Positions 1 through 6,640 of a stretch of DNA of 14,797 nucleotides are shown piece by piece (the stretch's first letter is position 1; every line of letters begins with the position of its first letter). The position numbers and the translations under genes are program-made. The DNA is from an uncultured Bacteroides sp. GTDB taxonomy: Bacteria; Bacteroidota; Bacteroidia; Bacteroidales; Bacteroidaceae. The DNA lies in assembly GCA_902472795.1 (NCBI GenBank), contig CABROZ010000055.1:1-14797 (forward strand), given 5' to 3'. The notes below the pieces were generated by a model that was not told the DNA's origin, did not search any database, and saw only the letters and a program-made list of their open reading frames with translations.

Positions 1-1019
1 CCTCCGATGGCATAGGCCAGGGTGAAAAGTGCCGCCATCAGGAAGCCCCACACGAAGAGCCGCCGCACGGTATCGTCGAATGCCGCACGGTTGCGCGCTC
101 CGATGTAACGCCCGCTCATGGCCTCGCCCGCATAGGCAAAGCCGTCCATCACGTACGAGAACAGGGTGAAGAGCTGCATCAGCAAGGTGTTGACCGCCAG
201 GATGATTTCTCCCTGAGCTGCACCGGCCGAGGTAAAGAACAGGGTGACTGCCACTAAGCAGAGTGTGCGCAGAAAGATGTCGCGGTTGACGGCGAAGAAG
301 CGTCGCATCGCCTGGCGTTCCCACAATCCGCTACCGTCTGTGTCCGCACTGCTGCCTTGCCTGCCAAGCAGATATTTTTTCAGTTTGCCATAGTGGCGCA
401 GCCATAGTGTCAGCCCCATGGCAAAGCCGGCATATTGCGCAATGAGTGTGCCCAGTGCCACGCCCTCGACTTTCATGCCGCATCCGAAGACCAGACTGAG
501 GCTGGCCACGATGTTGACCACGTTTTGCGTGATGGCGATAAACATGGGCGTGCGCGAGTTCTGCATGCCGATGAACCAGCCCGTCAGTCCGTACAGCCCC
601 AGCATGGCGGGAGCTCCCCAAATGCAGATATGAAAATAGACGGTAGCCATCCGGCGCACTTCGTCGGTGGGTTGTATCAGCAGGAAAGCCGCCTGACGGA
701 TGGGCACTTGCAGGGCGATGAGCACCGCTGCCACCGCCATGCCGATGCCTACGGAGCGGAGCAGGATGCGAACCACTTCGGGCAGGTCGCGCCGACCCAG
801 TGCCTGCGAGGTCATGCCGCTGCTGCCCATACGCAGGAAACCGAATATCCAGTAGATGATGTTGAACAGCATGCCGCCCACGGCAATGGCGCCGATGTAG
901 GCCGGTGCACCGAGGTGTCCCACGATGGCTACGTCGATGAGGCCGAGCAGGGGCACGGTGATGTTGGACACGATGGACGGCAGGGCGATTTGCAGGATTT
1001 GGCGGTCTCTGGGCTTCAT
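1..1019 (-). CDS. MATE family efflux transporter (C-terminus outside window)
   Basis: This is an inner-membrane antiporter that probably exports drugs or other organic cations in exchange for Na+ or H+. Reading the minus strand from the ATG at 1019 gives 339 codons without a stop, running off the left edge; the family is usually about 440 residues, so roughly 100 are missing. The N-terminus has the typical MATE opening, with LPSIVSNITVPLLGLIDVAIVGHLG near residues 13-37. Several hydrophobic helices follow, then LFTLFSYVMDGFAYAGEA at residues 293-310, a stretch characteristic of the DinF-like branch. An AGAGGAA ribosome site lies about 8 bases before the ATG, which supports this start. The gene points away from the PUL and shows no functional link to it. 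The family call is firm; the transported substrate is unknown. Confidence 0.93.
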   Translation of the reverse strand, partial: MKPRDRQILQIALPSIVSNITVPLLGLIDVAIVGHLGAPAYIGAIAVGGMLFNIIYWIFGFLRMGSSGMTSQALGRRDLPEVVRILLRSVGIGMAVAAVLIALQVPIRQAAFLLIQPTDEVRRMATVYFHICIWGAPAMLGLYGLTGWFIGMQNSRTPMFIAITQNVVNIVASLSLVFGCGMKVEGVALGTLIAQYAGFAMGLTLWLRHYGKLKKYLLGRQGSSADTDGSGLWERQAMRRFFAVNRDIFLRTLCLVAVTLFFTSAGAAQGEIILAVNTLLMQLFTLFSYVMDGFAYAGEAMSGRYIGARNRAAFDDTVRRLFVWGFLMAALFTLAYAIG

Positions 1020-1046
1020 GTAAAGTTCCTCTTTTTCTTTGGGCGG

Positions 1047-1054
1047 CAAAAGTA
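1047..1054 (-). promoter_or_regulatory. Candidate -7 box of the MATE gene promoter
   Basis: Read on the minus strand this is TACTTTTG, a perfect match to the Bacteroidota -7 consensus TAnnTTTG. It lies 27 bases upstream of the MATE start codon. No clear TTTG -33 element is visible at the usual 19-21 base spacing, so this rests on the -7 box and its position only. Confidence 0.5.
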
Positions 1055-1109
1055 CACAGAAAAAAGGGAAAAACGGACAGAAAGATTAACAATAATTCAA
1101 TTTCGGCGC

Positions 1110-1141
1110 GTTGTTTGTTGGAGTGGAAATGCCTACATTTG
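1110..1141 (+). promoter_or_regulatory. Candidate promoter directed toward the TPR gene
   Basis: TACATTTG at 1134-1141 matches the TAnnTTTG -7 consensus. A GTTG at 1110-1113 precedes it by 20 bases, a suitable spacing for the -33 element (consensus TTTG). The -7 box lies inside a small inverted repeat, CCTAC-ATTT-GTAGG (1132-1145). If used, it would give the TPR gene a leader of about 220 bases that contains the large palindrome at 1177-1311. No better promoter is visible between the palindrome and the gene. Confidence 0.4.
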
Positions 1142-1176
1142 TAGGTGAAAAATGTGTCAGAACAAAGGTGTTAGAA

Positions 1177-1311
1177 ACTCTCCTCCTTCAGGAAGGAGGA
1201 GTCCCCGAAGGGGGAGGTGGTAGGTGAAAACATAAAGTATGAATATACGATGTATCGTAACAACCTACCACCCCGCCCGTTGGGCACCCCTCCTTCCTGA
1301 AGGAGGGGAGT
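1177..1311. repeat. 135-bp nested palindromic element (REP/BIME-like)
   Basis: Two 49-nt inverted arms (1177-1225 and 1263-1311) match at about 42 of 49 positions and flank a 37-nt centre. Each arm contains its own hairpin: a 10-bp stem around CTCCTTC-AG-GAAGGAG (1180-1201 and 1287-1308) and a 4-bp stem (CCCC-GAA-GGGG at 1203-1213; GCCC-GTT-GGGC at 1275-1285). The centre holds a third one, TACGAT-GT-ATCGTA (1246-1259). Several differences between the arms preserve pairing within each hairpin. No reading frame with coding character covers it and I saw no obvious target-site duplication. The form resembles dispersed bacterial REP/BIME units or a small non-autonomous mobile element; this assignment is inference. 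Confidence 0.75.
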
Positions 1312-1370
1312 CAGATAGTACTATTTAGTTTTAATATTTTCTTGGATATAAACCTATCAATCTTACATCA

Positions 1371-2054
1371 ATGAAAACCTTAACTTTGCTTCTATCTATT
1401 GTTTTGTGCTGCCCCTTGGCGCTCTTTGGCCAGTCGGCCGCTGTGTTGCTGGAGAAGGTTGCCGAGGCACTTGCTTCGGGAAACGATGAGTATGCCGTCA
1501 GCCTGTTCCGTCAGTCGGCTGTAGCCGATGCCGAGCAGACGGAAATGTTCTACTGGACCCACGTCAACAAGAATGCTGCGGTGACTCCTCGTCTGGCTCA
1601 GGAGCTGGCTGTGCGTTACAAAAAAATCAGGAATTACGATAAAGCCTATCTTTTCTATCGCGAAGTGTTGCAGGTGCGCCCCGACGATGTCGAGTTACTC
1701 GTGTCGTGTGCCCGGGTTCAGTTGATGCGCGGCGATTCGGACGATGCCAAACGCATCTACGAACGGGTGATGACGCTGGATGCCGACAATCTGCAAGCCA
1801 ACATCTTCCTGGGCAACTACTATTATCTGCAAGCCGAGCGCGCCCGTCACAAGCTGAACGAAGACTACCGCAAGATAGCCTCGCCCACACGCATGCAGTA
1901 TGCCCGCTATCGTAACAGCCTGTCGGACATCTTCTCGAACACTTACTCCAAAGCCCGTACTTACCTGCAGAAAGTGCTTCAGCTCTTCCCCTCGACCGAG
2001 GCCGGAAAAACGCTGGAGAAAATCAAGGCTATCGAATTGGAAACGAACCAATAG
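1371..2054 (+). CDS. Exported tetratricopeptide-repeat protein
   Basis: The product is 227 residues. It starts with a signal peptide (hydrophobic residues 4-19, likely cleaved near LFGQS at 18-22), so it should be periplasmic or outer-membrane associated. The cysteines at 13-14 do not fit a good lipobox. Helical repeats follow. Two TPR-like units are readable, about residues 87-120 (YDKAYLFYREVLQVRPDD...) and 121-154 (DAKRIYERVMTLDADNLQANIFLGNYYY); a third helical pair lies near 192-225. TPR folds bind proteins or peptides, but no partner is apparent. It stands alone between the palindromic element and the convergent HTCS gene and is not obviously part of the PUL. The ATG at 1371 directly precedes the signal peptide; no clear ribosome site is seen. 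The specific function is unknown. Confidence 0.85.
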   Translation: MKTLTLLLSIVLCCPLALFGQSAAVLLEKVAEALASGNDEYAVSLFRQSAVADAEQTEMFYWTHVNKNAAVTPRLAQELAVRYKKIRNYDKAYLFYREVLQVRPDDVELLVSCARVQLMRGDSDDAKRIYERVMTLDADNLQANIFLGNYYYLQAERARHKLNEDYRKIASPTRMQYARYRNSLSDIFSNTYSKARTYLQKVLQLFPSTEAGKTLEKIKAIELETNQ

Positions 2055-2081
2055 TCGCCTTGCCCCATACGTACGGAACCG

Positions 2082-2099
2082 GTGGGCGGCAATGCCCGC
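2082..2099. terminator. Weak hairpin between convergent genes
   Basis: GTGGGC (2082-2087) can pair with GCCCGC (2094-2099), with one T-G wobble on the plus strand and a 6-base loop, in the 54-bp gap between the convergent TPR and HTCS stop codons. No T-tract follows in either direction, so it is at best a poor bidirectional terminator. Confidence 0.2.
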
Positions 2100-2108
2100 A
2101 TCCCTGCG

Positions 2109-5100
2109 TCAGGAGGGCTGGCTGTCGGGATTCCCGCGCAGGTGTTTCAGGTATTCGGAGGGTATCATGCCGTATTCCTCCTTGAAGCACTGGCGGAAGT
2201 AGAACAGGTTGTTGATGCCCACCTTGGCCGCTATCTCCGAGATGGTGTATTTCCCTTCGAGCAGGAATTGCTCGGCATACTTCATTTTCATCTTGCGCAC
2301 GTACTCGTTGGCCGACATGCCGGTCAGTGCCTTCATCTTGCGGTACAGGGTGGAGCTGCTCATACACATGTTGTCCGAGAGGTATCCCACATCTATCTTG
2401 TCCGAGGACAGGCGGGCTTCTATCAGTTCGTTGATCTTATGGATAAACTCGTTGTCGAGCTTGTTGAGCGACTCCATGATGGCAGCCGACTTGCTTGCCG
2501 TCTCGCCCGATTGGTTGCGGAAGTGTTCCGACAGAATGCGGCGGTTCTGCATCAGGTTTTCGATGCGGCTGTGCAGCAGGCTGGCGCTGAAGGGCTTGGT
2601 CAGGTACGAGTCGGCGCCCACGGCATAGCCCTCTTCCTTGTCGTGCAGCGAGTCCTTGGCCGTAAGCAGGATGATGGGGATGTGGCACGTGCGGACGTCG
2701 GACTTCAGCGTTCGGCACATTTCGTTGCCGTCCATCACGGGCATCATGATGTCGCTAACGATGATGTCGGGGATAACCTTCAGGGCGGTGTCCATTCCTT
2801 CCTTGCCGTTGGTGGCGGTTCGTACGTCGAATTGGTTGCCGAACGACTCGGCAATGTAGTCGCGGATGTCCTGATTGTCTTCTACGACCAGCAGGATGGG
2901 GCGTTCGTCGGCGTGCGAATCCGATGTCTGTTCAGTCTCCTTGTCTGTTTCGCCCTCTCGGCGGAGGTCGGTGTGCAGGGCGTTGGGATAGAAGTTGTCG
3001 GTCAGCAGACTGACGCAGAAGGTGCTGCCCTGGTTGGGCTTGCTTTCCACGCTGATTTCGCCTTCGTGCAGTTTGACGAGGTTTTTCACTAAGGCCAGCC
3101 CGATGCCTGTACCCGAAGCCTGATGCTTTCCGCCTTCCTGATAATAGCGTTCGAAGATGTGGGGCAGCGCATCGGGGTGAATACCGTAGCCCGTATCGCT
3201 GACCCAGAATTGGGTGTATCTGACGCCGGCACGCTCGGTAAGGCGTATTCCGATGGTGATGCTGCCCTTTTCGGTGTACTTGATGGCGTTCGAGATGAGG
3301 TTGTCCAGTATCGTCTGTATCATCTCTATGTCGAAATACATGGTTATGTTTTCGTTCTGCATGTCCAGCCTGAATTCCACCTCCGGTTTACGGTTCAGTT
3401 CCTTGTACTTCAGCCCGATTTCGTAGATTACCGGAACAATGTTTCCCCGGATTACACACAGTTTCCGGTTTCGTGTCTCGGTCTTGCGGAACTCCAGAAT
3501 CTGGTTGATGAGGTTGAGCAGCCGCATGGCACTCTGGTGGATGACGCTCAGCTTCTGTGCATCCTTGGCCGACAGTGAGTTGTCCTTCTGCATATCTTCT
3601 AAGGGTCCCAGTATCAGGGTGAGCGGAGTGCGCAGTTCGTGGGTGATGTTGGTGTAGAAGCGCAGGCGTTCGTTGTTCAGTTCCTGTTCGTGTTGCAGGT
3701 TCTGCTTCTCTATTTTGTACAGGGTCTCGGCATCAAGTCTTTTCTTGTAGATGTAGAGCAGTACGGCCACGACAGACAATCCCAGTACGAAGTAGATGGC
3801 TTTGGCCCACCAGGTTAGCCACAGGGGCGGGGCTATGTATATGTTTAGTGTAGTCAGGTTATTGTCGGGCCACTGCTGGTTGCGCATGCGTGTCCTTATC
3901 TGCAGCTGGTATTTTCCGGGAGGCAGATTTCGGAAAGTCAGGTTGTGCAGATCGGTCACCGTGTACCACGAGCTTTCGAGTCCTTTCAGCATGTAGGCAT
4001 ATTCCACCTGGTCAGCCAGGGCATAATTCTGGACGTTGCATGCGACGCTGAAGCTGTTTTGCTGATGTTCCAGTCGCACGCTTTTGGCTCCGTACAAGGG
4101 GATGATGGTTGACGTGTTTTCGATGTTTTCGGTAGGTTCGTGGATGGTGAGGTAGTTGATGTATGCAGGTGGCGACTGCCGCTCCTGCAAGACTTGTTCA
4201 GGGTCGAAGAAGCACAGTCCGTCGATGGAGCCGAAGTACAGATGTCCGACCGAGTCGGTAGCCGTACAGTTGTGGCTGAAGTTTCCCAAGGGCAGGTTGT
4301 CGTGCTGGTCGTAGTTGTAGATGGTGTTCCCATTGTCACTCAGACAACTGATGCCCTTATTGGTGCTGAACCAGATGTTTCCTTTGCGGTCTTCGTTGAT
4401 GGCTTGGATATGTGTATTGGGTAGTCCGTCTTCACGCCGATATACTTTATACTTCCATTCTTTCGGGGAAGGAAAACAGACAAGGCCGTTGCCGGTGGCT
4501 GCCCATATGCGTTGTTTGCTGTCTTCGTAGAGGGCATTGATGGTGTTCGAAGGAAACTGTTGGGCTACGTTGAATAAAGCGATGGATTTGAACGACTTGT
4601 CGAATACTTCCAGTCCGCCTCCGAAGTAGCCTACCCAAAGCTTCCCTTCCGTGTCTTTCACTACGCATCGCACCAGGTCGTTTGTCGAACCGTAGTGTGC
4701 TTTTATCTTCTTTGTATCACGGTCTATCAGATAGATGCCATCGCTGGTGCTGGTCCAGATGTTTCCTGCCTTGTCCTCGTAGAAAGCCCGCACATCCGTA
4801 TGGCTCTGTCGTTCTGGACATATTTGACGGAAATCGTTGGCCTGATTGTCGAAATAAAGAATGCCTCCGTAGAAGAGTCCGAACCACAATCCGCCTTTGG
4901 AGTCGCACATGGATGCCTGTATTGGTGCTCCGGACAGATGTTTGTTATGCTTGTTGTAACAGGCTATGCGTTTGCCCTGGTTGAACAGGTTGATTTCTCC
5001 TCCGTCCATGCCTATCCACAGGTTCCCTTTGCGGTCTATGCAGACGCTTGATACGATTTTGCAGGTCAGGAAGTTATTGTCTGCGGGAAAGGGTGAATAC

Positions 5101-6173
5101 TTGTAAGAGGAAAATAGAGGCTGGTTCTGGCTGATGAAGTTGACTCCTCCTCCGTAGGAACCTGCCCAAACGTTGTTATATGTGTCTTGAAACAGGCAGC
5201 GGATGGTGGCTTTGGACAAGCCGTATTCGTTGTTTGCTTCTTTGATGATGGTCAGGTGGCTGTTGTCAGGTGAGTGGAACATGTGCTGAGACAGGTCCAT
5301 AATGGCAATGCCTCCAAACTCCATGCCTATCCACAGCTGGTTGTTATTCAGCTGACGGATGGTGTGGATGCGGTGGGAAAGATTCTTTTCACGGTCGTTG
5401 AAGCGGATAAATTTTTCGGCTTCCGGATTGAACAAGGCAAGCCCTTGTCCCGTCCCCACCCAGATGTTTCCGTTACGGTCGCGGCAGATGCTTCCTACTT
5501 CGTTGGAAGGCAGACTGTTGGGGTCGTTAGGGTCGTGGGTAAAGTTTTTGATGGTTTTGTCTTTAGTGGACAGTATGCTGAATCCGTTTTCGGCATGTCC
5601 TATGTAGAGGATGCCGTCTTCTCCTTTTTCGATGGACCAGATGCCGTTATTGGGGAATCCGGGTACGGTTTGCGAATTGTAGTGGGTGAATGTTCCGGTT
5701 CTTTTGTCCAGGTATTCTATGCCTCCCCAGTAGGTGCTGATGAAAAGGTTGCTGTCGTTGGCAGCAATGATTTGGGTGATGTCGTTTGTGATGAGGCTTG
5801 CCGGATTATTTGGATCGTGCTTATAGACGGTGATGGTGTTGTTGGCATAATTGTAGGCATTCAGTCCGTCGCGTTGGGTACCAATCCACAGGATAGAGTC
5901 TTTGGGGTCATCGAGCACACAGTTCAGTTCGTTGCCCGATATGCTTGGTTTTTGGTTGTTCTCTTCCTTATAATATGCCGAGAAGTTTATGCCGTTGAAG
6001 GTATTCAGCCCCTCTTCGGTGGCAAACCACAGGATACCTCTTTTGTCCTGAGCGATGCTTACTACGTGATTGTTGGACAATCCCTGTTTCATGTCCAGGT
6101 GCTTTATGATGTAGGGCTGAGCTGCGGTGGTAAGAGGCAGCAACAGGCATAGAGCGAATAATACATTTCTCAT
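2109..6173 (-). CDS. Hybrid two-component system regulator (HTCS) of the PUL
   Basis: A 1354-residue one-protein sensor and regulator, full length for the family. After a signal peptide (1-19) come repeated beta-propeller blades with LWIGT/NIWVGTG-type motifs (about 40-655), a Y_Y_Y-like domain (about 700-782) and a membrane helix (about 790-809). The cytoplasmic part has a histidine kinase with H845 in THELRTP, an N-box at 957-962, a G1 box DTGYGI (993-998) and a G2 box GTGIGLALV (1021-1029). A receiver follows, with acidic E1098/D1099, phospho-acceptor D1141, T1171 and K1193, and then an AraC-type DNA-binding domain (about 1258-1345). All key residues are present, so it should be functional. 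In this family the propeller binds an oligosaccharide from the target glycan and the AraC domain switches on the adjacent susC/susD operon. The divergent position next to susC fits that role, with the duplicated motif at 6250-6286 and 6527-6563 as the probable target. Confidence 0.97.
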   Translation of the reverse strand: MRNVLFALCLLLPLTTAAQPYIIKHLDMKQGLSNNHVVSIAQDKRGILWFATEEGLNTFNGINFSAYYKEENNQKPSISGNELNCVLDDPKDSILWIGTQRDGLNAYNYANNTITVYKHDPNNPASLITNDITQIIAANDSNLFISTYWGGIEYLDKRTGTFTHYNSQTVPGFPNNGIWSIEKGEDGILYIGHAENGFSILSTKDKTIKNFTHDPNDPNSLPSNEVGSICRDRNGNIWVGTGQGLALFNPEAEKFIRFNDREKNLSHRIHTIRQLNNNQLWIGMEFGGIAIMDLSQHMFHSPDNSHLTIIKEANNEYGLSKATIRCLFQDTYNNVWAGSYGGGVNFISQNQPLFSSYKYSPFPADNNFLTCKIVSSVCIDRKGNLWIGMDGGEINLFNQGKRIACYNKHNKHLSGAPIQASMCDSKGGLWFGLFYGGILYFDNQANDFRQICPERQSHTDVRAFYEDKAGNIWTSTSDGIYLIDRDTKKIKAHYGSTNDLVRCVVKDTEGKLWVGYFGGGLEVFDKSFKSIALFNVAQQFPSNTINALYEDSKQRIWAATGNGLVCFPSPKEWKYKVYRREDGLPNTHIQAINEDRKGNIWFSTNKGISCLSDNGNTIYNYDQHDNLPLGNFSHNCTATDSVGHLYFGSIDGLCFFDPEQVLQERQSPPAYINYLTIHEPTENIENTSTIIPLYGAKSVRLEHQQNSFSVACNVQNYALADQVEYAYMLKGLESSWYTVTDLHNLTFRNLPPGKYQLQIRTRMRNQQWPDNNLTTLNIYIAPPLWLTWWAKAIYFVLGLSVVAVLLYIYKKRLDAETLYKIEKQNLQHEQELNNERLRFYTNITHELRTPLTLILGPLEDMQKDNSLSAKDAQKLSVIHQSAMRLLNLINQILEFRKTETRNRKLCVIRGNIVPVIYEIGLKYKELNRKPEVEFRLDMQNENITMYFDIEMIQTILDNLISNAIKYTEKGSITIGIRLTERAGVRYTQFWVSDTGYGIHPDALPHIFERYYQEGGKHQASGTGIGLALVKNLVKLHEGEISVESKPNQGSTFCVSLLTDNFYPNALHTDLRREGETDKETEQTSDSHADERPILLVVEDNQDIRDYIAESFGNQFDVRTATNGKEGMDTALKVIPDIIVSDIMMPVMDGNEMCRTLKSDVRTCHIPIILLTAKDSLHDKEEGYAVGADSYLTKPFSASLLHSRIENLMQNRRILSEHFRNQSGETASKSAAIMESLNKLDNEFIHKINELIEARLSSDKIDVGYLSDNMCMSSSTLYRKMKALTGMSANEYVRKMKMKYAEQFLLEGKYTISEIAAKVGINNLFYFRQCFKEEYGMIPSEYLKHLRGNPDSQPS

Positions 6174-6204
6174 TTTACGGTGTATCGTTTCTTGTTCGGT
6201 AAGC

Positions 6205-6212
6205 CAAAAGTA
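6205..6212 (-). promoter_or_regulatory. Candidate -7 box of the HTCS promoter
   Basis: On the minus strand this reads TACTTTTG, matching TAnnTTTG and identical to the box before the MATE gene. It lies 31 bases upstream of the HTCS ATG at 6173. No TTTG-like -33 element is visible at the right distance. Motif copy A (6250-6286) starts 37 bp further upstream, so a regulator bound there could also influence HTCS expression. Confidence 0.5.
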
Positions 6213-6249
6213 CTAATAAATTCGTTAGTTAGTGTGCACGGATCGTTCA

Positions 6250-6286
6250 TTGACCGATTTGTATCTGCTTAATGCACGATTTCGAG
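6250..6286 (+). promoter_or_regulatory. Putative HTCS operator, copy A
   Basis: The motif is TTGAnnGATTTGTAT, ten variable bases, then CACGATTTCGAG. It recurs at 6527-6563 with identical internal spacing. Inside it, GATTT occurs at 6256 and 6278, 22 bp (about two helical turns) apart, as expected for a direct-repeat site of an AraC-type regulator. A third GATTT sits at 6288, just outside. The motif ends 23 bases before a TATATTTG box (6310-6317), a usual activator position. That the HTCS binds here is inferred. Confidence 0.6.
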
Positions 6287-6309
6287 CGATTTCTTAACTC
6301 TCCGCAAAA

Positions 6310-6317
6310 TATATTTG
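6310..6317 (+). promoter_or_regulatory. -7 box of the promoter for the decayed GH97 gene
   Basis: TATATTTG matches TAnnTTTG exactly and lies 33 bases before the ATG at 6351. The -33 region is not TTTG-like, in keeping with an activator-dependent promoter. Because no terminator is visible before susC, this promoter may still contribute to transcription of the operon. Confidence 0.55.
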
Positions 6318-6350
6318 CACTCGGTTTGAAAAACATAAATTGAAGGTACC

Positions 6351-6526
6351 ATGAAGAATGTTAATTCATTAGCTTTAGCATTACTGTTGAATGTTTGTCC
6401 GGCCGTTGCACAGGATGTGACGGTGAACGGTCCGGATCAGAAATTGCAAGTAGCCTTAACTTGCCAGAGCGATGGTGGATTACCGTACTCGGCGTGTGTG
6501 ACGGAAAGCCCATGCTGAAAGGCTTT
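6351..6526 (+). pseudogene. Degenerate 5' remnant of a probable GH97 glycosidase gene
   Basis: An ATG at 6351 (AAGG 8 bases upstream) opens a 55-codon frame ending at 6518. It begins with a good signal peptide (cleavage near AVA-QD, residues 18-22), followed by VTVNGPDQKLQVAL...DGGLPYSA. Shifting frame near 6487-6499 continues the similarity as CDGKPMLKG. A secreted start followed by SPDGKLxVxL, then DGxPxYSV, then YDGKPML is what I know from the N-terminal domain of GH97 enzymes, the SusB family of alpha-glucosidases and alpha-galactosidases. Only about 60 of some 650-700 codons remain; the rest is gone and the sequence runs straight into motif copy B at 6527. It is therefore a frameshifted, internally deleted relic. 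The short frame could still be translated into a secreted peptide of about 35 residues, but nothing suggests a function. The GH97 assignment is from memory of the family and is not aligned. Confidence 0.65.
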
Positions 6527-6563
6527 TTGAATGATTTGTATATATCCAAATCACGATTTCGAG
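6527..6563 (+). promoter_or_regulatory. Putative HTCS operator, copy B (susC promoter)
   Basis: This is the second copy of the composite motif, offset exactly 277 bp from copy A. TTGAnnGATTTGTAT and CACGATTTCGAG are identical in both, while the ten bases between them differ (about 3 of 10 shared). GATTT occurs at 6533 and 6555, again 22 bp apart. It ends 23 bases before the susC -7 box, the same distance as in copy A. Conservation of blocks and spacing with divergence between the blocks argues for a protein-binding site. Confidence 0.65.
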
Positions 6564-6594
6564 TTGCGTTTTGAAGCATGGCGGAATAATTTTG
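6564..6594 (+). promoter_or_regulatory. Promoter core of the susC operon
   Basis: TAATTTTG at 6587-6594 matches the TAnnTTTG -7 consensus. TTG at 6564-6566, 20 bases upstream, can serve as a -33 element. It abuts operator copy B. Transcription would start near 6601, giving a leader of roughly 40-55 bases. No strong ribosome site precedes either possible susC start. Confidence 0.6.
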
Positions 6595-6640
6595 TATCCC
6601 AAAACAAATCAATTTTATATTAACTTTAATCTATTGGCAA

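Noticed and set aside
331..1148. Long open frames on both strands (253 residues on minus, 237 on plus) over the left end
   Set aside because: Both are His/Arg/Ala-rich without family features and overlap the minus-strand frame 1019 to 1, which gives an unmistakable MATE transporter.
1177..1311. Palindromic element considered as a CRISPR array, tRNA or intrinsic terminator
   Set aside because: There are only two inverted arms and no regular direct repeats with spacers, no cloverleaf or CCA-like end, and no T-tract after either arm.
2082..3578. Plus-strand frames of 336, 139 and 151 residues antisense to the HTCS kinase/receiver region
   Set aside because: The minus strand encodes a continuous HTCS with all catalytic motifs. 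The plus-strand frames show no domain and no promoter or ribosome site.
6361..6612. An 83-residue minus-strand frame in the HTCS-susC interval
   Set aside because: It runs against the GH97-like remnant and across the susC promoter, has no plausible start context and resembles nothing known.
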